From: Clostridium sp. AF37-5 | GTDB taxonomy: Bacteria > Bacillota > Clostridia > Lachnospirales > Lachnospiraceae | Length of the DNA: 64,000 nucleotides | NCBI RefSeq assembly: GCF_003477605.1 | Contig: NZ_QUDR01000002.1 | Location: 1 to 64,000, forward strand | Direction of reading: 5' to 3' | Notes under the pieces: generated by a model | The model's input: the letters and a program-made list of their open reading frames with translations, nothing else | What the model was told of the DNA's origin: nothing | Database searches by the model: none | Shown here: positions 1 to 8,652 of the stretch, in pieces | How the letters are laid out: each line of letters begins with the position of its first letter | Position numbering within the stretch: position 1 is the stretch's first letter | Translations under genes and position numbers: made by a program

Positions 1-2
1 CC

Positions 3-2039
3 ACGCTTTATGCAGCATGGTACAAAAAGCCATCGGTAACATTCAGTACAAAGTACAGTGACACAACCGCTTTCCTTGGCGACCGTGAGCTGGACAAAAC
101 AAATGAAGTAACGTATGAGTATGGTGAAAAAATCAGTTCATTGATTATGAAGTGCAATACAAACCGTTATATTCAGAGCTACCGTGTAGAAACAGCAGAC
201 GGAACAGAGGTAAGTGCCGGGACTTGTGAAGACAAGAATTCAACCGTAACCATTCCTTTCCCGTCCAATTATGCATTGAAGAACAACTTAAAAGTTTATG
301 TGGAAGCAGCAAACCGCACTTACGGCATCACTTATGATACTCTTGGCGGTGAGTTTGTTGGAGATTATCCGAAAACTTATACCTATGGAGACGAGTTAGA
401 GTTGCCGACCAATGTAATGAAAAAAGGTTTATATATTTGCGGATGGCGTAATACATTAAACCATAAGATGATTACCAAAATAGATACAACGACTTCCGGA
501 GAACTTTATTTGCAAGCAGTTTATGAAAATGCCGTTTATCGTGTAATAACTGATTTAGACGGTGGAACGCTGGCAAATGGAGCGACAATACCAACTGAGT
601 ACAAATACAAAGGCGAAAATAAACTTTTACCATTTGAGGTTACAAAACCAGGTTATTCATTCGCTGGATGGTATTGCGAGGAAATAGATGCTTGCATTTA
701 TTTTATTAGTACAAGCGAGGCTATGGATTATCATATTAAGGCTTTGTGGAACTCTAAGGCCAGCACTACAAACATTTCTCAGACGGTAGAAAGTACCGGA
801 AAAGAAAAAGAAATTCCATACGCAGAAAAACCGATGGAAAGTAATCAATGGTATTACAACCAGCTGACAGATGTAGAAAAGAAAATCTATACGACAATTT
901 ATAATTATTATAAGTTTGATATGGATAAAGGTGAGTGTAAAACTGAAAATGTAAAAATTGTTACGTTTGACAAGGTGACTCAAAACAATGTTGAAACTGC
1001 TGCATCTGCAGTAGTTCAAGACAATCCTTCAATTTTTTGGATAGATAATTTTGGAGCAACGTCGGTTAAAGAAAATGCCGGGAAATATAGCGTTGGCTTG
1101 TATCCATTTTTTAGTTATAATGAGAAAAATTTCCAATCAGATGCTTTGCAATATAAAGGATATTTGAATGGAATTATCACAGAACTTGACAAAAATGGAA
1201 TTCAGAATAAATCTGTTTCTCAAAAAGTTAAGGCTATTCATGATTATGTAGCAAAGACATATTATTATAGAGACCAAACAAATATTTTGAACGCAGAAAC
1301 AGACGACGAGCTTCGTTCGGCAGCTTATATGATGTCAAACAAAGAGGGCTGTTGCGTTTCTTATGCAAAGATGGTAAAAATTCTTTGCGATTACTATAAT
1401 ATTATCTGCATGACTGTAGTAAGCCATGACCATATGTGGAATGAGATTCAGATTAATGGAAAGTGGTATTTGTTAGATGCAACATGGGATGACAAAGAGC
1501 CAATTTCGTATAATTATTTCCTAAAAGGTTCTAAATCGGTAACAGATGTTCACCATCAAGTAGTTAGTTATCGTTTTTGTACCGCAAAAGGAGAGCCTGT
1601 TACAGAATTTGCGAATTTCCCAATGCCTGTTCTTTCTAAAGATGATTATGTAGAACCGATAGTTCTAAAACGAAATGCCAAAAAAGCTACAACTTCTGCA
1701 ACGAAAGGAAAAGTGGTATATGCTATTTCCGGAAAGTATGCGGTTGTTAAGAAATGCACATCGAAGAAAGTGAAAAGCGTTACCATCTTGAATAAAGTAA
1801 AGATTGGCAAAAAGACGTATACCGTTACTTCGATTGCGAAAAATGCTTTCAAAGGCTGCAAGAAGCTGAAGAAAGTAACCATTAAGGCAACAAAGCTAAA
1901 GAGCATCGGGAAGAATGCTTTCAAAGGAATTTATAAGAAAGCTACATTCAAGGTGCCAAAGAAGCAGTTAAAGAAGTACAAAAAGCTGATTCAGAAGAAA
2001 AAGACCGGATTTGTGAAAACAATGAAAGTAAAGAAATGA
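3..2039 (+). CDS. Secreted InlB-repeat/transglutaminase/BspA-LRR protein, 5' truncated
   Basis: The frame is open from base 3, so the start lies outside the window; the first in-window Met is at 141. Three InlB/Listeria-Bacteroides-type repeats end in the usual AAW, GWRN and GWY words. A transglutaminase-like domain follows, with Cys in GCCVSYAK, His in HMWNEI and Asp in LLDATWDD forming the expected triad. The C-terminus is a BspA-type leucine-rich repeat (AFKGCKKLKKVTI) followed by a Lys-rich tail. In gut Firmicutes such proteins are secreted and bind or modify surfaces; the substrate is unknown. The next gene is a paralogue of the transglutaminase part. Confidence 0.85.
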   Translation, partial: TLYAAWYKKPSVTFSTKYSDTTAFLGDRELDKTNEVTYEYGEKISSLIMKCNTNRYIQSYRVETADGTEVSAGTCEDKNSTVTIPFPSNYALKNNLKVYVEAANRTYGITYDTLGGEFVGDYPKTYTYGDELELPTNVMKKGLYICGWRNTLNHKMITKIDTTTSGELYLQAVYENAVYRVITDLDGGTLANGATIPTEYKYKGENKLLPFEVTKPGYSFAGWYCEEIDACIYFISTSEAMDYHIKALWNSKASTTNISQTVESTGKEKEIPYAEKPMESNQWYYNQLTDVEKKIYTTIYNYYKFDMDKGECKTENVKIVTFDKVTQNNVETAASAVVQDNPSIFWIDNFGATSVKENAGKYSVGLYPFFSYNEKNFQSDALQYKGYLNGIITELDKNGIQNKSVSQKVKAIHDYVAKTYYYRDQTNILNAETDDELRSAAYMMSNKEGCCVSYAKMVKILCDYYNIICMTVVSHDHMWNEIQINGKWYLLDATWDDKEPISYNYFLKGSKSVTDVHHQVVSYRFCTAKGEPVTEFANFPMPVLSKDDYVEPIVLKRNAKKATTSATKGKVVYAISGKYAVVKKCTSKKVKSVTILNKVKIGKKTYTVTSIAKNAFKGCKKLKKVTIKATKLKSIGKNAFKGIYKKATFKVPKKQLKKYKKLIQKKKTGFVKTMKVKK

Positions 2040-2043
2040 TAAG

Positions 2044-2069
2044 AGAGGGGACGATAAGTTCCCTCTTTT
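2044..2069 (+). terminator. Rho-independent terminator
   Basis: AGAGGG pairs with CCCTCT and is followed by a short T run. It closes the surface-protein transcript five bases after its stop codon. Confidence 0.75.
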
Positions 2070-2076
2070 GTTTATT

Positions 2077-2094
2077 GTGCGCCTTGCGGCGCAC
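2077..2094. other. Perfect GC-rich hairpin
   Basis: GTGCGCC, a 4-nt loop and GGCGCAC form a 7-bp hairpin much richer in GC than its surroundings. It has no T run, so it is not an ordinary terminator. It could be a second stop for read-through or a protein site. Confidence 0.5.
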
Positions 2095-2128
2095 GTCGCT
2101 AATGGGTATTTCAATTTTTCTTTTTGTG

Positions 2129-2139
2129 CAGACATATTA
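2129..2139 (+). promoter_or_regulatory. Element-wide promoter motif CAGACATATTA
   Basis: Exact copy of the repeated word, 41 bp before the next start codon. No TATAATATG box lies 29 bp upstream. Confidence 0.7.
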
Positions 2140-2169
2140 AAAATATAGAATTTTGGAAGGAGAAATGAT

Positions 2170-3459
2170 ATGTCAAGCAAATATGTAGAATTAAAGGAAT
2201 CAGTTTTAGAAGAGCCAAACAATTTTTATTATAAGCAATTAACAAAAATTGAGAAACAAATTTATACAACATTATATCATACATATTGCTTTGATATAAA
2301 AAATGTGGTATGTAATACAGAATCAATTATACTTGTGAGCAAGGATTGTATGACAATAGAAAATTTTTATCGGGCGAGCATTACTTTGTCCCTTGAACAT
2401 CCTGAAATTTTTTGGGCAGAATTTCAAGGGCTTTTAAGTAAACAAGAAGATGGAAAATATATGATAGAAGTGCATGTAGATGAATTATATAATCCTGTTA
2501 TTTTTAATGCTGATGCACTCGAATACAAAAGAAGTTATAATGAAATACTTGAAAAATTGAAATATATTGAACCTTATCCGGCGCAATACAAAATTTACGC
2601 TATTACTGTATTTATATTAAGAACATTTGTATATCGAAGTTGGAGTTATATTGATAAAGCAAAGGACATAGGCGAAACTCAAAATGTTGGATATGTTCTA
2701 TCTCATAAAGAAGGCTGCTGCGCCGGGATAGCGAGTTTAATTAAAGTTTTGTGTAATCATTATGAAATCCCATGTGTTATTGTTTGTAGCGAAGACCATA
2801 TGTGGAATGAAGTTCAAATCAATGGCAAATGGTATTTATTGGACGCAACTCCATTTGAATTAGGAAAGAAAAAGAAGCTTCTTCATTTTTTACAGGGTGA
2901 AGAGACGATACAAAATAAATATACTATAGAAAAATTATGCTATGATACCACTTCTGCATCAAAGAAAGAGATATTTAATGAATATCCTAATATAGCAAAA
3001 AGAAATTTCCCTTGCTGGATAGAAAAAAATGGTGTATCAAAGCCGGTAATTTATCAAGAAAACGGAAAATATTTTCTTGCTCAATTTGTCATTCCTAGCT
3101 TTTGGGAAAAAAATTCTTTAGGTGAATATTATATCTTTAGACCTCGTCAATGGGAAGTTGTGGATTTGCAAACAAGAGAGTTAATATCAAAACGAGCGAC
3201 TTTACAGCATGAATTTTCTGATGCACCATATGATAAAAAATATAAAGTTCTTGGTAAAGGTGGATGTTTTACATTTTCTGAAAAGTCGCATCAATATGAT
3301 GAAAATACATTAGCTATTTTAGATATGGTTATTGATAAATTGATTGTTACAGGAAAACTAGACATGATAGGATATAAAGCATATTTACAGCGAGTTTTGC
3401 AAGGAGAGCCAAGCAGCGTTCACAAACTTTATTTAGATTTAAGTGTTCCAATTGAATAA
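2170..3459 (+). CDS. Cytosolic transglutaminase-like protein
   Basis: 429 residues. It aligns along its first half with the preceding protein (YYKQLTKIEKQIYTT versus YYNQLTDVEKKIYTT) and keeps the triad in GCCAGIAS, HMWNEV and LLDAT. It lacks the InlB repeats, the LRR and any signal peptide. The C-terminal 200 residues are unlike the paralogue and I do not recognise them. The start is set by GGAAGGAG 6-10 bases upstream. It looks like an internal copy of the catalytic module moved to a cytoplasmic context; the substrate is unknown. Confidence 0.8.
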   Translation: MSSKYVELKESVLEEPNNFYYKQLTKIEKQIYTTLYHTYCFDIKNVVCNTESIILVSKDCMTIENFYRASITLSLEHPEIFWAEFQGLLSKQEDGKYMIEVHVDELYNPVIFNADALEYKRSYNEILEKLKYIEPYPAQYKIYAITVFILRTFVYRSWSYIDKAKDIGETQNVGYVLSHKEGCCAGIASLIKVLCNHYEIPCVIVCSEDHMWNEVQINGKWYLLDATPFELGKKKKLLHFLQGEETIQNKYTIEKLCYDTTSASKKEIFNEYPNIAKRNFPCWIEKNGVSKPVIYQENGKYFLAQFVIPSFWEKNSLGEYYIFRPRQWEVVDLQTRELISKRATLQHEFSDAPYDKKYKVLGKGGCFTFSEKSHQYDENTLAILDMVIDKLIVTGKLDMIGYKAYLQRVLQGEPSSVHKLYLDLSVPIE

Positions 3460-3473
3460 TATTGTAAGAAAAG

Positions 3474-3505
3474 AGAGCTAAATTATTGTGTTTTAGCTCT
3501 TTTTT
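3474..3505 (+). terminator. Rho-independent terminator
   Basis: AGAGCTAAA pairs with TTTTAGCTCT and is followed by TTTTTT. Confidence 0.85.
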
Positions 3506-3564
3506 AGTATAAAATTCAGTATTTTTGGTATCATAATAATATTTTCATAATGGGAGATATCAAT

Positions 3565-3768
3565 ATGAACACCGAAATAATACAAAAATTGGAACTGGCT
3601 AAAAGCCTAATTCAAATTATAAAAACCATGGCCGCGCAAGGAGAAGACTATTTTTTGATAAAAAAGACATACAATCATTTAATTGGCAAATATAGCCTGC
3701 CTCTTCCCGGAATTCAATATATTAGCAATACAGAGTTTAAATATGTAATAGCGAAAAAAAAGCGATAA
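3565..3768 (+). CDS. Small hypothetical protein
   Basis: 67 residues, predicted helical N-terminus and Lys-rich C-terminus. GGGAGAT sits 7 bases before this ATG. The upstream in-frame ATG at 3550 has no ribosome site. No copy of the CAGACATATTA motif precedes it. Not recognised. Confidence 0.5.
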   Translation: MNTEIIQKLELAKSLIQIIKTMAAQGEDYFLIKKTYNHLIGKYSLPLPGIQYISNTEFKYVIAKKKR

Positions 3769-3794
3769 ATGAGAGATTTAAGTATTTAGGGCGG

Positions 3795-3825
3795 GAATTC
3801 TCGGTAACTTGTTTCCGAGTAATTC
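3795..3825. other. Hairpin between genes
   Basis: GAATTCTCGG pairs with CCGAGTAATTC (one bulge). No T run follows. It is the only clear feature of the gap 3769-3914. Confidence 0.4.
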
Positions 3826-3914
3826 ACGTTCTATACAGAAATATGGGCTTTTTCTTGTATTTATTCAATAAATAGGCTATACTTATAATATATAAAAGAT
3901 TATGGAGAACAAAT

Positions 3915-4382
3915 ATGGAAAATTGGATTGTATATAATAAGGAATATGCTGATTTACAGCAAATAGCAGAACATTTTAAACTTAATTTAAAGGAACTACA
4001 GAAAAATATTGAGATTACTCCCCGAAAGAACGAAAAAAATCTTACCAGTATTATAAAGAAAATGCGTAAGTATGATTCCTCATATCAAGGAGAGATGTTA
4101 ACGATACAACAAATTATGGATATGTCAGGGCTATCAAAGAGTATTATAGAAAAAAGACTTGCTCGAAAATGGCCGGTAAGTCGAATTATTGATACACCAA
4201 TTCGCTCCATGGAAAAGACAGAATCTTTTACTGTGGATGGGAAAGAGTATGATAGTTTACAAAAGGCTGCTAAAGATTATAATATGCCGACTAGCACACT
4301 TTTATATCGTGTTAGGAAAAAAGGATTAACTCCGGAACAGGCAATTCACATGGAGAAATATAATAAAAGCAAAAAGCTTTGA
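3915..4382 (+). CDS. HTH-repeat DNA-binding protein, short paralogue
   Basis: 155 residues. It is collinear with the N-terminal half of the protein at 9382 (GLSKSIIEKRLARKWPV versus GFSKSVIEKRLTRKWSV; KTESFTVDGKEYDSL versus KTESFTINGKTYHGL). Each module looks like a short beta hairpin followed by a helix-turn-helix (AAKDYNMPTSTLLYRVRKKGLTPEQA), resembling the NUMOD/IENR-type HTH repeats of mobile elements. A regulatory or DNA-structuring role is inferred. No element-wide promoter motif precedes it. An AT-rich TATAAT at 3884-3889 may serve as a -10. Confidence 0.65.
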   Translation: MENWIVYNKEYADLQQIAEHFKLNLKELQKNIEITPRKNEKNLTSIIKKMRKYDSSYQGEMLTIQQIMDMSGLSKSIIEKRLARKWPVSRIIDTPIRSMEKTESFTVDGKEYDSLQKAAKDYNMPTSTLLYRVRKKGLTPEQAIHMEKYNKSKKL

Positions 4383-4409
4383 GCCATCTCAGCCCAAAGC
4401 CTTTTTTTT
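4370..4409. terminator. Bidirectional terminator
   Basis: GCTTTGAG pairs with CCCAAAGC; T runs flank it on both strands. It separates the convergent HTH gene and the minus-strand membrane gene. Confidence 0.8.
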
Positions 4410-5064
4410 ATTTAGATTCCAGTATCTTTTGTTGTGTTGCTGCAATTTGCTCCATTGCCTCGCCCATTTTTAGGATTGCTTGATTTGTTTCTGACTGATG
4501 AGTAAGTACATCATTTATATATGCGTTTTGCAATTGGTCGCCCAATTTGACTTTTTCTTTTACCTTGTAGAAAATATCCACTACATACTGTGGGTCTAAA
4601 ACATCATATATATTGTATTCTTCACTCCCAACGGAGAAACAAATAGTCGCATAATTATATTGCCGGCTGGAAGCATTAATTGCAACATTCGATATTTTTT
4701 GAATGTCAAGATTTTGTTCTTGCATTCTATCTATATCAAAAAAAATTATACGACTGGTAGTAATTATGAAATCAAATCGTTGGTATGAAGATACGGTATC
4801 CAATGCCACAATTATTTGTTTTATTACTAAATATATAACTCCAACAAGAAGAACAATTGCAACCACTTTAACAGCTTTTACATCATCCGGATGCATATAA
4901 CGGATATTAAAAATGCGAGTCCAGATAAAATAAATAGCAATATAAAAAATTACAGGCCATATGGCGCGTCCAGTAATGCCTAATATTTGATATAACAATG
5001 GCATATTGCTTGTTTTGCTCTGATAAACAACGCGTTCCTGCATTAATTTTGATTTATCCATCAT
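4408..5064 (-). CDS. Membrane protein with bacterial PH-like domain
   Basis: 218 residues. Two N-terminal membrane segments (about 30-50 and 65-88) precede a region typical of bacterial PH-like domains (FIITTSRIIFFDIDRM...IQKISNV), then a C-terminal amphipathic helix. Start ATGATG overlaps the upstream stop (ATGA), so it is translationally coupled to the 5061-5570 gene. Such domains usually face the cytoplasm from the membrane; the exact role is unknown. Confidence 0.65.
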   Translation of the reverse strand: MMDKSKLMQERVVYQSKTSNMPLLYQILGITGRAIWPVIFYIAIYFIWTRIFNIRYMHPDDVKAVKVVAIVLLVGVIYLVIKQIIVALDTVSSYQRFDFIITTSRIIFFDIDRMQEQNLDIQKISNVAINASSRQYNYATICFSVGSEEYNIYDVLDPQYVVDIFYKVKEKVKLGDQLQNAYINDVLTHQSETNQAILKMGEAMEQIAATQQKILESK

Positions 5065-5570
5065 TTTTTCTTTTTCCCTTTCTTCTTTTTTACCTTTGTT
5101 ATCGTAACATCTGTTGTTAATTTTTTCCCATCAATAAGATAAGTGACAGTTGTACTTCCTGCCTTTTTTGCAGTAATTCTTCCATTTTCTTCAATATCAA
5201 TAAGTGATGGATTTTCTGCATACACTTTTTGTATTGGTACATTGATTCGTGGAAGAGGTGTTTCGCTATAACCTACTTTCATTTCTAAAGATGTTTTAAA
5301 TCTTGAAGTTAATGAATCGGGCGGACTAGTTACTGCGCTAACAATCCCTATTATAAGAGATAATATAACAATAGTAGCAATGGCGTAAATCTTTAACGCC
5401 TTTTTACATTCTTTCAGGCTATTCATTTCAGATGATTTTTCCATAAGATGTGATACTAAGAATTGGCTGAAAGGCAAAAATGTTGTAACGACAAAAAATT
5501 TTAAGTCGGACGGTTCAGCGTTTTCGAAAATATTATTCGATTGAACCAAATTTGAATTTTGAGTTTCCAT
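5061..5570 (-). CDS. Single-pass membrane protein with BIG2-like domain
   Basis: 169 residues. A membrane segment at about 61-82 is followed by an outside region with a bacterial Ig-like (BIG2) pattern: NPSLIDIEENGRITAKKAG then a beta strand, ending in a Lys-rich tail. It precedes and overlaps the PH-like membrane gene, so the two probably form one complex. This pair and two other genes are the only minus-strand proteins outside the relaxase. No CAGACATATTA motif precedes it. Confidence 0.65.
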   Translation of the reverse strand: METQNSNLVQSNNIFENAEPSDLKFFVVTTFLPFSQFLVSHLMEKSSEMNSLKECKKALKIYAIATIVILSLIIGIVSAVTSPPDSLTSRFKTSLEMKVGYSETPLPRINVPIQKVYAENPSLIDIEENGRITAKKAGSTTVTYLIDGKKLTTDVTITKVKKKKGKKKK

Positions 5571-5698
5571 AATAACCCCCTTTTTTCTTTCTATTGTATC
5601 ATAAAAGGAAAAAGTTGTCTATTTTTGAAAAATAAGAAAAACCAAGAAAGAAAAACAACGAAAACACGTAGGCTTTGAAACAAAAACAATACATTTTC

Positions 5699-5755
5699 TT
5701 ACCACCCTCATTTTTTTCACAGACTATATGTATAGGTATTGTAAGGCTGAGGGGA
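5699..5755. repeat. Dispersed repeat, copy 1 (39-nt identical core)
   Basis: The core from CCTCATTTTTTT to GTATTGTA is identical to 18484-18522 region. CCCTCA at the left pairs with TGAGGG at the right, so the core is a hairpin loop of about 38 nt. The core contains CAGACTATATG, a near relative of the promoter word. It is the main content of the non-coding gap 5571-6007 together with the RNA below. Confidence 0.7.
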
Positions 5756-5802
5756 ACAGGAGATACAGATACAACTCTTATTTCTGCTACCCGTTTGGAA
5801 AT

Positions 5803-5867
5803 AAAAAAAGAGAGGCCCATAGGTCTCTCTTCCGGTCGCAGGCATCACAAGTTTCTGCAACCTAATC
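5803..5867 (-). ncRNA. Candidate small RNA with own terminator
   Basis: On the minus strand GGTTGCAG pairs with CTGCGACC (8 bp), followed by AGAGAGACC/GGCCTCTCT (9 bp, one G-U) and seven T. A promoter with correct spacing lies directly upstream. No reading frame fits. It is divergent from the 5926 motif promoter. Length about 65 nt, the size of plasmid antisense regulators, but no target was found. Confidence 0.6.
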
Positions 5868-5873
5868 ATTAAT

Positions 5874-5902
5874 ATTTTACCATGCTGATTTATGATTTAC
5901 AA
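5874..5902 (-). promoter_or_regulatory. SigmaA-type promoter of the small RNA
   Basis: Minus strand TTGTAA, exactly 17 nt, then TAAAAT with a TG two bases upstream (extended -10). Predicted start near 5867. Confidence 0.6.
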
Positions 5903-5925
5903 GTAGTACCTATACATTTTTTGCT

Positions 5926-5965
5926 TATAATATGATTTTCTTTTTGGTTTAAAACAGACATATTA
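5926..5965 (+). promoter_or_regulatory. Promoter motif with upstream TATAATATG box
   Basis: TATAATATG at 5926 and CAGACATATTA at 5955, start-to-start 29 bp. It serves the 6.0-9.1 kb operon. Confidence 0.8.
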
Positions 5966-6007
5966 AGTATAGAGAGTAGAATTCAAAACAAAAGGAGGTG
6001 GTTAAAT

Positions 6008-6028
6008 ATGGAAGGTGACAAAAAATAG
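6008..6028 (+). CDS. Leader mini-ORF, 6 residues
   Basis: MEGDKK followed by TAG, behind the strong ribosome site AAAGGAGGTGG. It is the first translatable unit of the operon. It could be an upstream regulatory ORF rather than a functional peptide. Confidence 0.4.
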   Translation: MEGDKK

Positions 6029-6070
6029 TAAGTATATCTTGTATATTTGCGCAAAGAAAGGAAATTGAAA

Positions 6071-6379
6071 ATGACTGAACAGATAGTATTAGGACCATAC
6101 AAAGGGTATAAAGCGGCAATTTATTGGTCTGCGGAAGATAAAGTGTTTTTGGGACATGTAAACATTGAGCAGGACTATTTGCCGATTATGGGCTACACCA
6201 AAAAGGAAGCAGAAGCAGATTTTTATTTAACAATAATGGACTATTTAGCTTTTTGTAAAAGAGTAGGAAAAATTCCCGAAAAACCAATACCGCTTATTCA
6301 GCAAGACATGCTTTTTATTGGGCAAACAAAAAATGGTTTTAGCGAGATTAAAGTGAAGAGGCAATTACAAGAAGACTAG
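6071..6379 (+). CDS. HicB-like antitoxin-fold protein, no HicA partner
   Basis: 102 residues. YKAAIYWSAEDKVFLGHV, GYTKKEAEADF and DYLAFCKRVGKIPEKP match the partial RNase-H fold of HicB-like proteins. No HicA toxin is next to it, so a free-standing regulator is more likely than a toxin pair. ATG 6071 has AAAGGA 8 bases upstream. First substantial gene of the operon leading to Sir2 and SLOG. Confidence 0.7.
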   Translation: MTEQIVLGPYKGYKAAIYWSAEDKVFLGHVNIEQDYLPIMGYTKKEAEADFYLTIMDYLAFCKRVGKIPEKPIPLIQQDMLFIGQTKNGFSEIKVKRQLQED

Positions 6380-6399
6380 AAGTGTTAGGAGGAATAAAT

Positions 6400-6846
6400 A
6401 TGAATATATCAGAAAAACTTAGAGCATATGCTGATGTATACAAAACGCCACCGTTCGGAAGAGAAGTTGAAGGAACGGTAGAGATATTAGAAGAAGCAGC
6501 AGAAAGATTGGATAATGCGAACAAAAGAGATACTGTTCTCAAAAGATGTATTTGTGAATATGGGGCTCCGGCTCAGGTCGATATGTGTATCGAGGAGATG
6601 TCAGAACTGGCAAAAGCATTACTTAAATACAGGAGGAAATCTGCTCTTGTCAAAGGCAAAAATGTAAATCCTACATCTGAAGTCATCAATTTAAATAAAT
6701 CAAGAGATGATATTATTGATGAATTGGCCGATGTAAAAATCATGTGCCGCCAGATGGAACTGCTTTTTCAAGTCGAGGATGCGGTTGAGAGAAGAATGGA
6801 TTTCAAAATCAATAGGCAGATTGGCAGACTGGAGGCTTCAAAATGA
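6400..6846 (+). CDS. MazG-like nucleotide pyrophosphohydrolase
   Basis: 148 residues. EEMSE at 65-69 and DELAD at 107-111 are the metal-binding motifs of the MazG-like all-alpha NTP pyrophosphatases. The family hydrolyses NTPs or dNTPs to NMP and PPi. The start follows TAGGAGG. It shares an operon with Sir2 and SLOG genes, so nucleotide metabolism is a common theme. Confidence 0.75.
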   Translation: MNISEKLRAYADVYKTPPFGREVEGTVEILEEAAERLDNANKRDTVLKRCICEYGAPAQVDMCIEEMSELAKALLKYRRKSALVKGKNVNPTSEVINLNKSRDDIIDELADVKIMCRQMELLFQVEDAVERRMDFKINRQIGRLEASK

Positions 6847-7022
6847 GTAATGGAGAAATGATATTATCAATATTTCCTAATGTAGAAGTTAAATTTTATA
6901 AAAACTTGTCTGATATGAGGACAGTTAGTGTCAAAATTAAAGATGATTTTTACGGCGGCATATATTCAGAACATGTATTTAGCAGAGAATGGTGGGAAAG
7001 TGAATATCAGAAAGGAGAATAA
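6843..7022 (+). CDS. Small hypothetical protein
   Basis: 59 residues, start ATGA overlapping the MazG-like stop, so translation is coupled. Short alternating beta pattern (VEVKFYKN, RTVSVKIKDDFYGG). Not recognised. Confidence 0.65.
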   Translation: MSNGEMILSIFPNVEVKFYKNLSDMRTVSVKIKDDFYGGIYSEHVFSREWWESEYQKGE

Positions 7023-7024
7023 TT

Positions 7025-7408
7025 ATGAAGCATATAGGTGATGTTATTTGGTTTTGTGAATCCTGGACTGACCGGATTGTTTGTGGAGTAATTTCAAATA
7101 TTATTTTAGGAAAAGGATATGAAGTTGAAGGAAATGTTTATCGTTTTGGAGATGAAAAATCTTTTATTGGCACTTGTCCTGTGGCGTTTGACAACTATTG
7201 GGAAACTGAAGAGGAAGCAAGATTTGCAATTACTCAGCGTAACAAAAAAAGAATTGAGAAATATAAATCCGAAATAGTAACGGTGCAAGATTTGGTGAAT
7301 TTTCCACTTATTAATAACTTTGGAAGTGAAGAATATACCGATTATGAAGCTATTCAGGCGTACAAAGAGCGAGCAACCGAACTTGGATTTGTATTACAGG
7401 AGAAATGA
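7025..7408 (+). CDS. Hypothetical protein
   Basis: 127 residues, Trp- and acid-rich, no membrane segment. GAAAGGAG precedes the ATG. It resembles small phage or plasmid accessory proteins in composition but I do not recognise the family. Two bases after the previous gene, one base before Sir2. Confidence 0.65.
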   Translation: MKHIGDVIWFCESWTDRIVCGVISNIILGKGYEVEGNVYRFGDEKSFIGTCPVAFDNYWETEEEARFAITQRNKKRIEKYKSEIVTVQDLVNFPLINNFGSEEYTDYEAIQAYKERATELGFVLQEK

Positions 7409-7409
7409 T

Positions 7410-8162
7410 ATGTACGAAAAATTAAGAAATTATATTGAAGAATCAAATAATATTGTTTTTTTTGGTGGTGCAGGCGTTTCAACGGAAAGCGGTATTCCAG
7501 ACTTTCGTTCAAAGGACGGTTTATATAATCAGCATGATGTTCGATTTGAAAACTATGAACCGGAATATCTTTTGAGTAAGGAATGTTTATATAATAATCC
7601 AAAAGTCTTTTATGAGTTTTATCGACAAAAAATGGATGTAAGAGATATTCAGCCTAATATTACCCATAGGGTACTTGCCGCATTAGAAAAGGCAGGCAAG
7701 GTAAAGGCTATCGTTACGCAGAATGTTGATGGTCTTCATCAAAAAGCTGGCAGTAAAAATGTATTTGAAATTCATGGAACCACTCAAAAAAATTATTGCA
7801 GTAAGTGCAATATGGAGTATCATCCAGATTTCTTATTTGATACAAAGTCGAAAATACCTAAATGTGAATGCCGTGGTTTAATTAGACCAGATATAACTCT
7901 GTATGGAGAAAATCTTCCAGAGAAAGCGGTTATTGGCGCAACAAATGCAATTAGCAAAGCAGATATGCTAATTGTGGCCGGCACATCGCTGCAAGTCTAT
8001 CCGGCAGCTAACCTTATCTCATATTTTGAAGGAAAGCATTTAGTCGTTATCAATGAGGAAAAGGTTGATGTATTGATAGATGAAGATACAGATTTGCTGA
8101 TTATTGATTCATTGGGAAATGTATTTAATAAAATGAGTAAATGGGGTTGTACGAATGTGTAA
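7410..8162 (+). CDS. Sir2-family NAD-dependent deacylase
   Basis: 251 residues. GAGVSTESGIPDF at 20-32 and TQNVDGLH at 103-110 bind NAD; His122 in the EIHG word is the catalytic base. Zn cysteines are C130, C133, C152 and C154, the last pair being CEC instead of the usual CxxC. It is the normal length for single-domain bacterial sirtuins. It probably removes acyl groups from lysine; an NADase role is less likely because it has no fused domain. The next gene overlaps its end by 8 bases. Confidence 0.88.
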   Translation: MYEKLRNYIEESNNIVFFGGAGVSTESGIPDFRSKDGLYNQHDVRFENYEPEYLLSKECLYNNPKVFYEFYRQKMDVRDIQPNITHRVLAALEKAGKVKAIVTQNVDGLHQKAGSKNVFEIHGTTQKNYCSKCNMEYHPDFLFDTKSKIPKCECRGLIRPDITLYGENLPEKAVIGATNAISKADMLIVAGTSLQVYPAANLISYFEGKHLVVINEEKVDVLIDEDTDLLIIDSLGNVFNKMSKWGCTNV

Positions 8163-8652
8163 TATTATATTCCTGGATATAGATGGGGTACTTAATTCTT
8201 TTCCCTACGACCAATCCACTTCCGGCAGTGAAGAATTTCAAGAAATTCGTGATTTTCATACAAGAAAATTGGCGAAAATATATCACGAATGTAATGCCAA
8301 AATCGTATTGTCGTCAACGTGGAGGACATTAGGGGAAGATATAGCGACTCGTCCAATGTATAATTATCTGGTTAATGAATTGAGTAAATATGACATGGTG
8401 ATTTTTGACAAAACTCCAATATATTCAATGAATCGACCAAAAGAAATCTCAGAATGGTTAAAAGTAAATCAATCGAAGGTTTGCAATTATGTTATATTGG
8501 ATGATGATTTCCTGCCTGCTGCCTATGTAAAATATGGGTTAGAACAAAATTTGGTTCAAACTAGATATTTTTGTGATTCTATAGACAAAGGTGGATTACA
8601 AGAAGAGCATGTAAAAAAAGCAATCGCGATTTTAAAAGGAAGACAATCATGA
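8155..8652 (+). CDS. HAD-superfamily phosphatase-like protein
   Basis: 165 residues. FLDIDGVLN gives the nucleophile and acid Asp8 and Asp10; LSSTWR is motif II; the VILDDD word supplies late acidic residues. This matches small HAD proteins related to the HAD domain of RNA-repair proteins. The substrate may be a phosphorylated nucleotide or RNA end, inferred from neighbours. It overlaps Sir2 and SLOG genes at both ends. Confidence 0.75.
   Translation: MCNIIFLDIDGVLNSFPYDQSTSGSEEFQEIRDFHTRKLAKIYHECNAKIVLSSTWRTLGEDIATRPMYNYLVNELSKYDMVIFDKTPIYSMNRPKEISEWLKVNQSKVCNYVILDDDFLPAAYVKYGLEQNLVQTRYFCDSIDKGGLQEEHVKKAIAILKGRQS

Noticed and set aside
5599..5872. Open frames on both strands in the 5.6-5.9 kb gap
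   Set aside because: They lack ribosome sites and overlap the dispersed repeat and the small-RNA candidate.
6071..6379. HicAB toxin-antitoxin pair
   Set aside because: No HicA-like dsRBD toxin of about 60 residues lies on either side; the neighbours are a leader mini-ORF and a MazG-like gene.
7410..8162. Sir2 NADase of a Thoeris, DSR or pAgo-type defence system
   Set aside because: The protein has the complete single-domain deacylase layout with zinc cysteines and no fused sensor or Argonaute domain.
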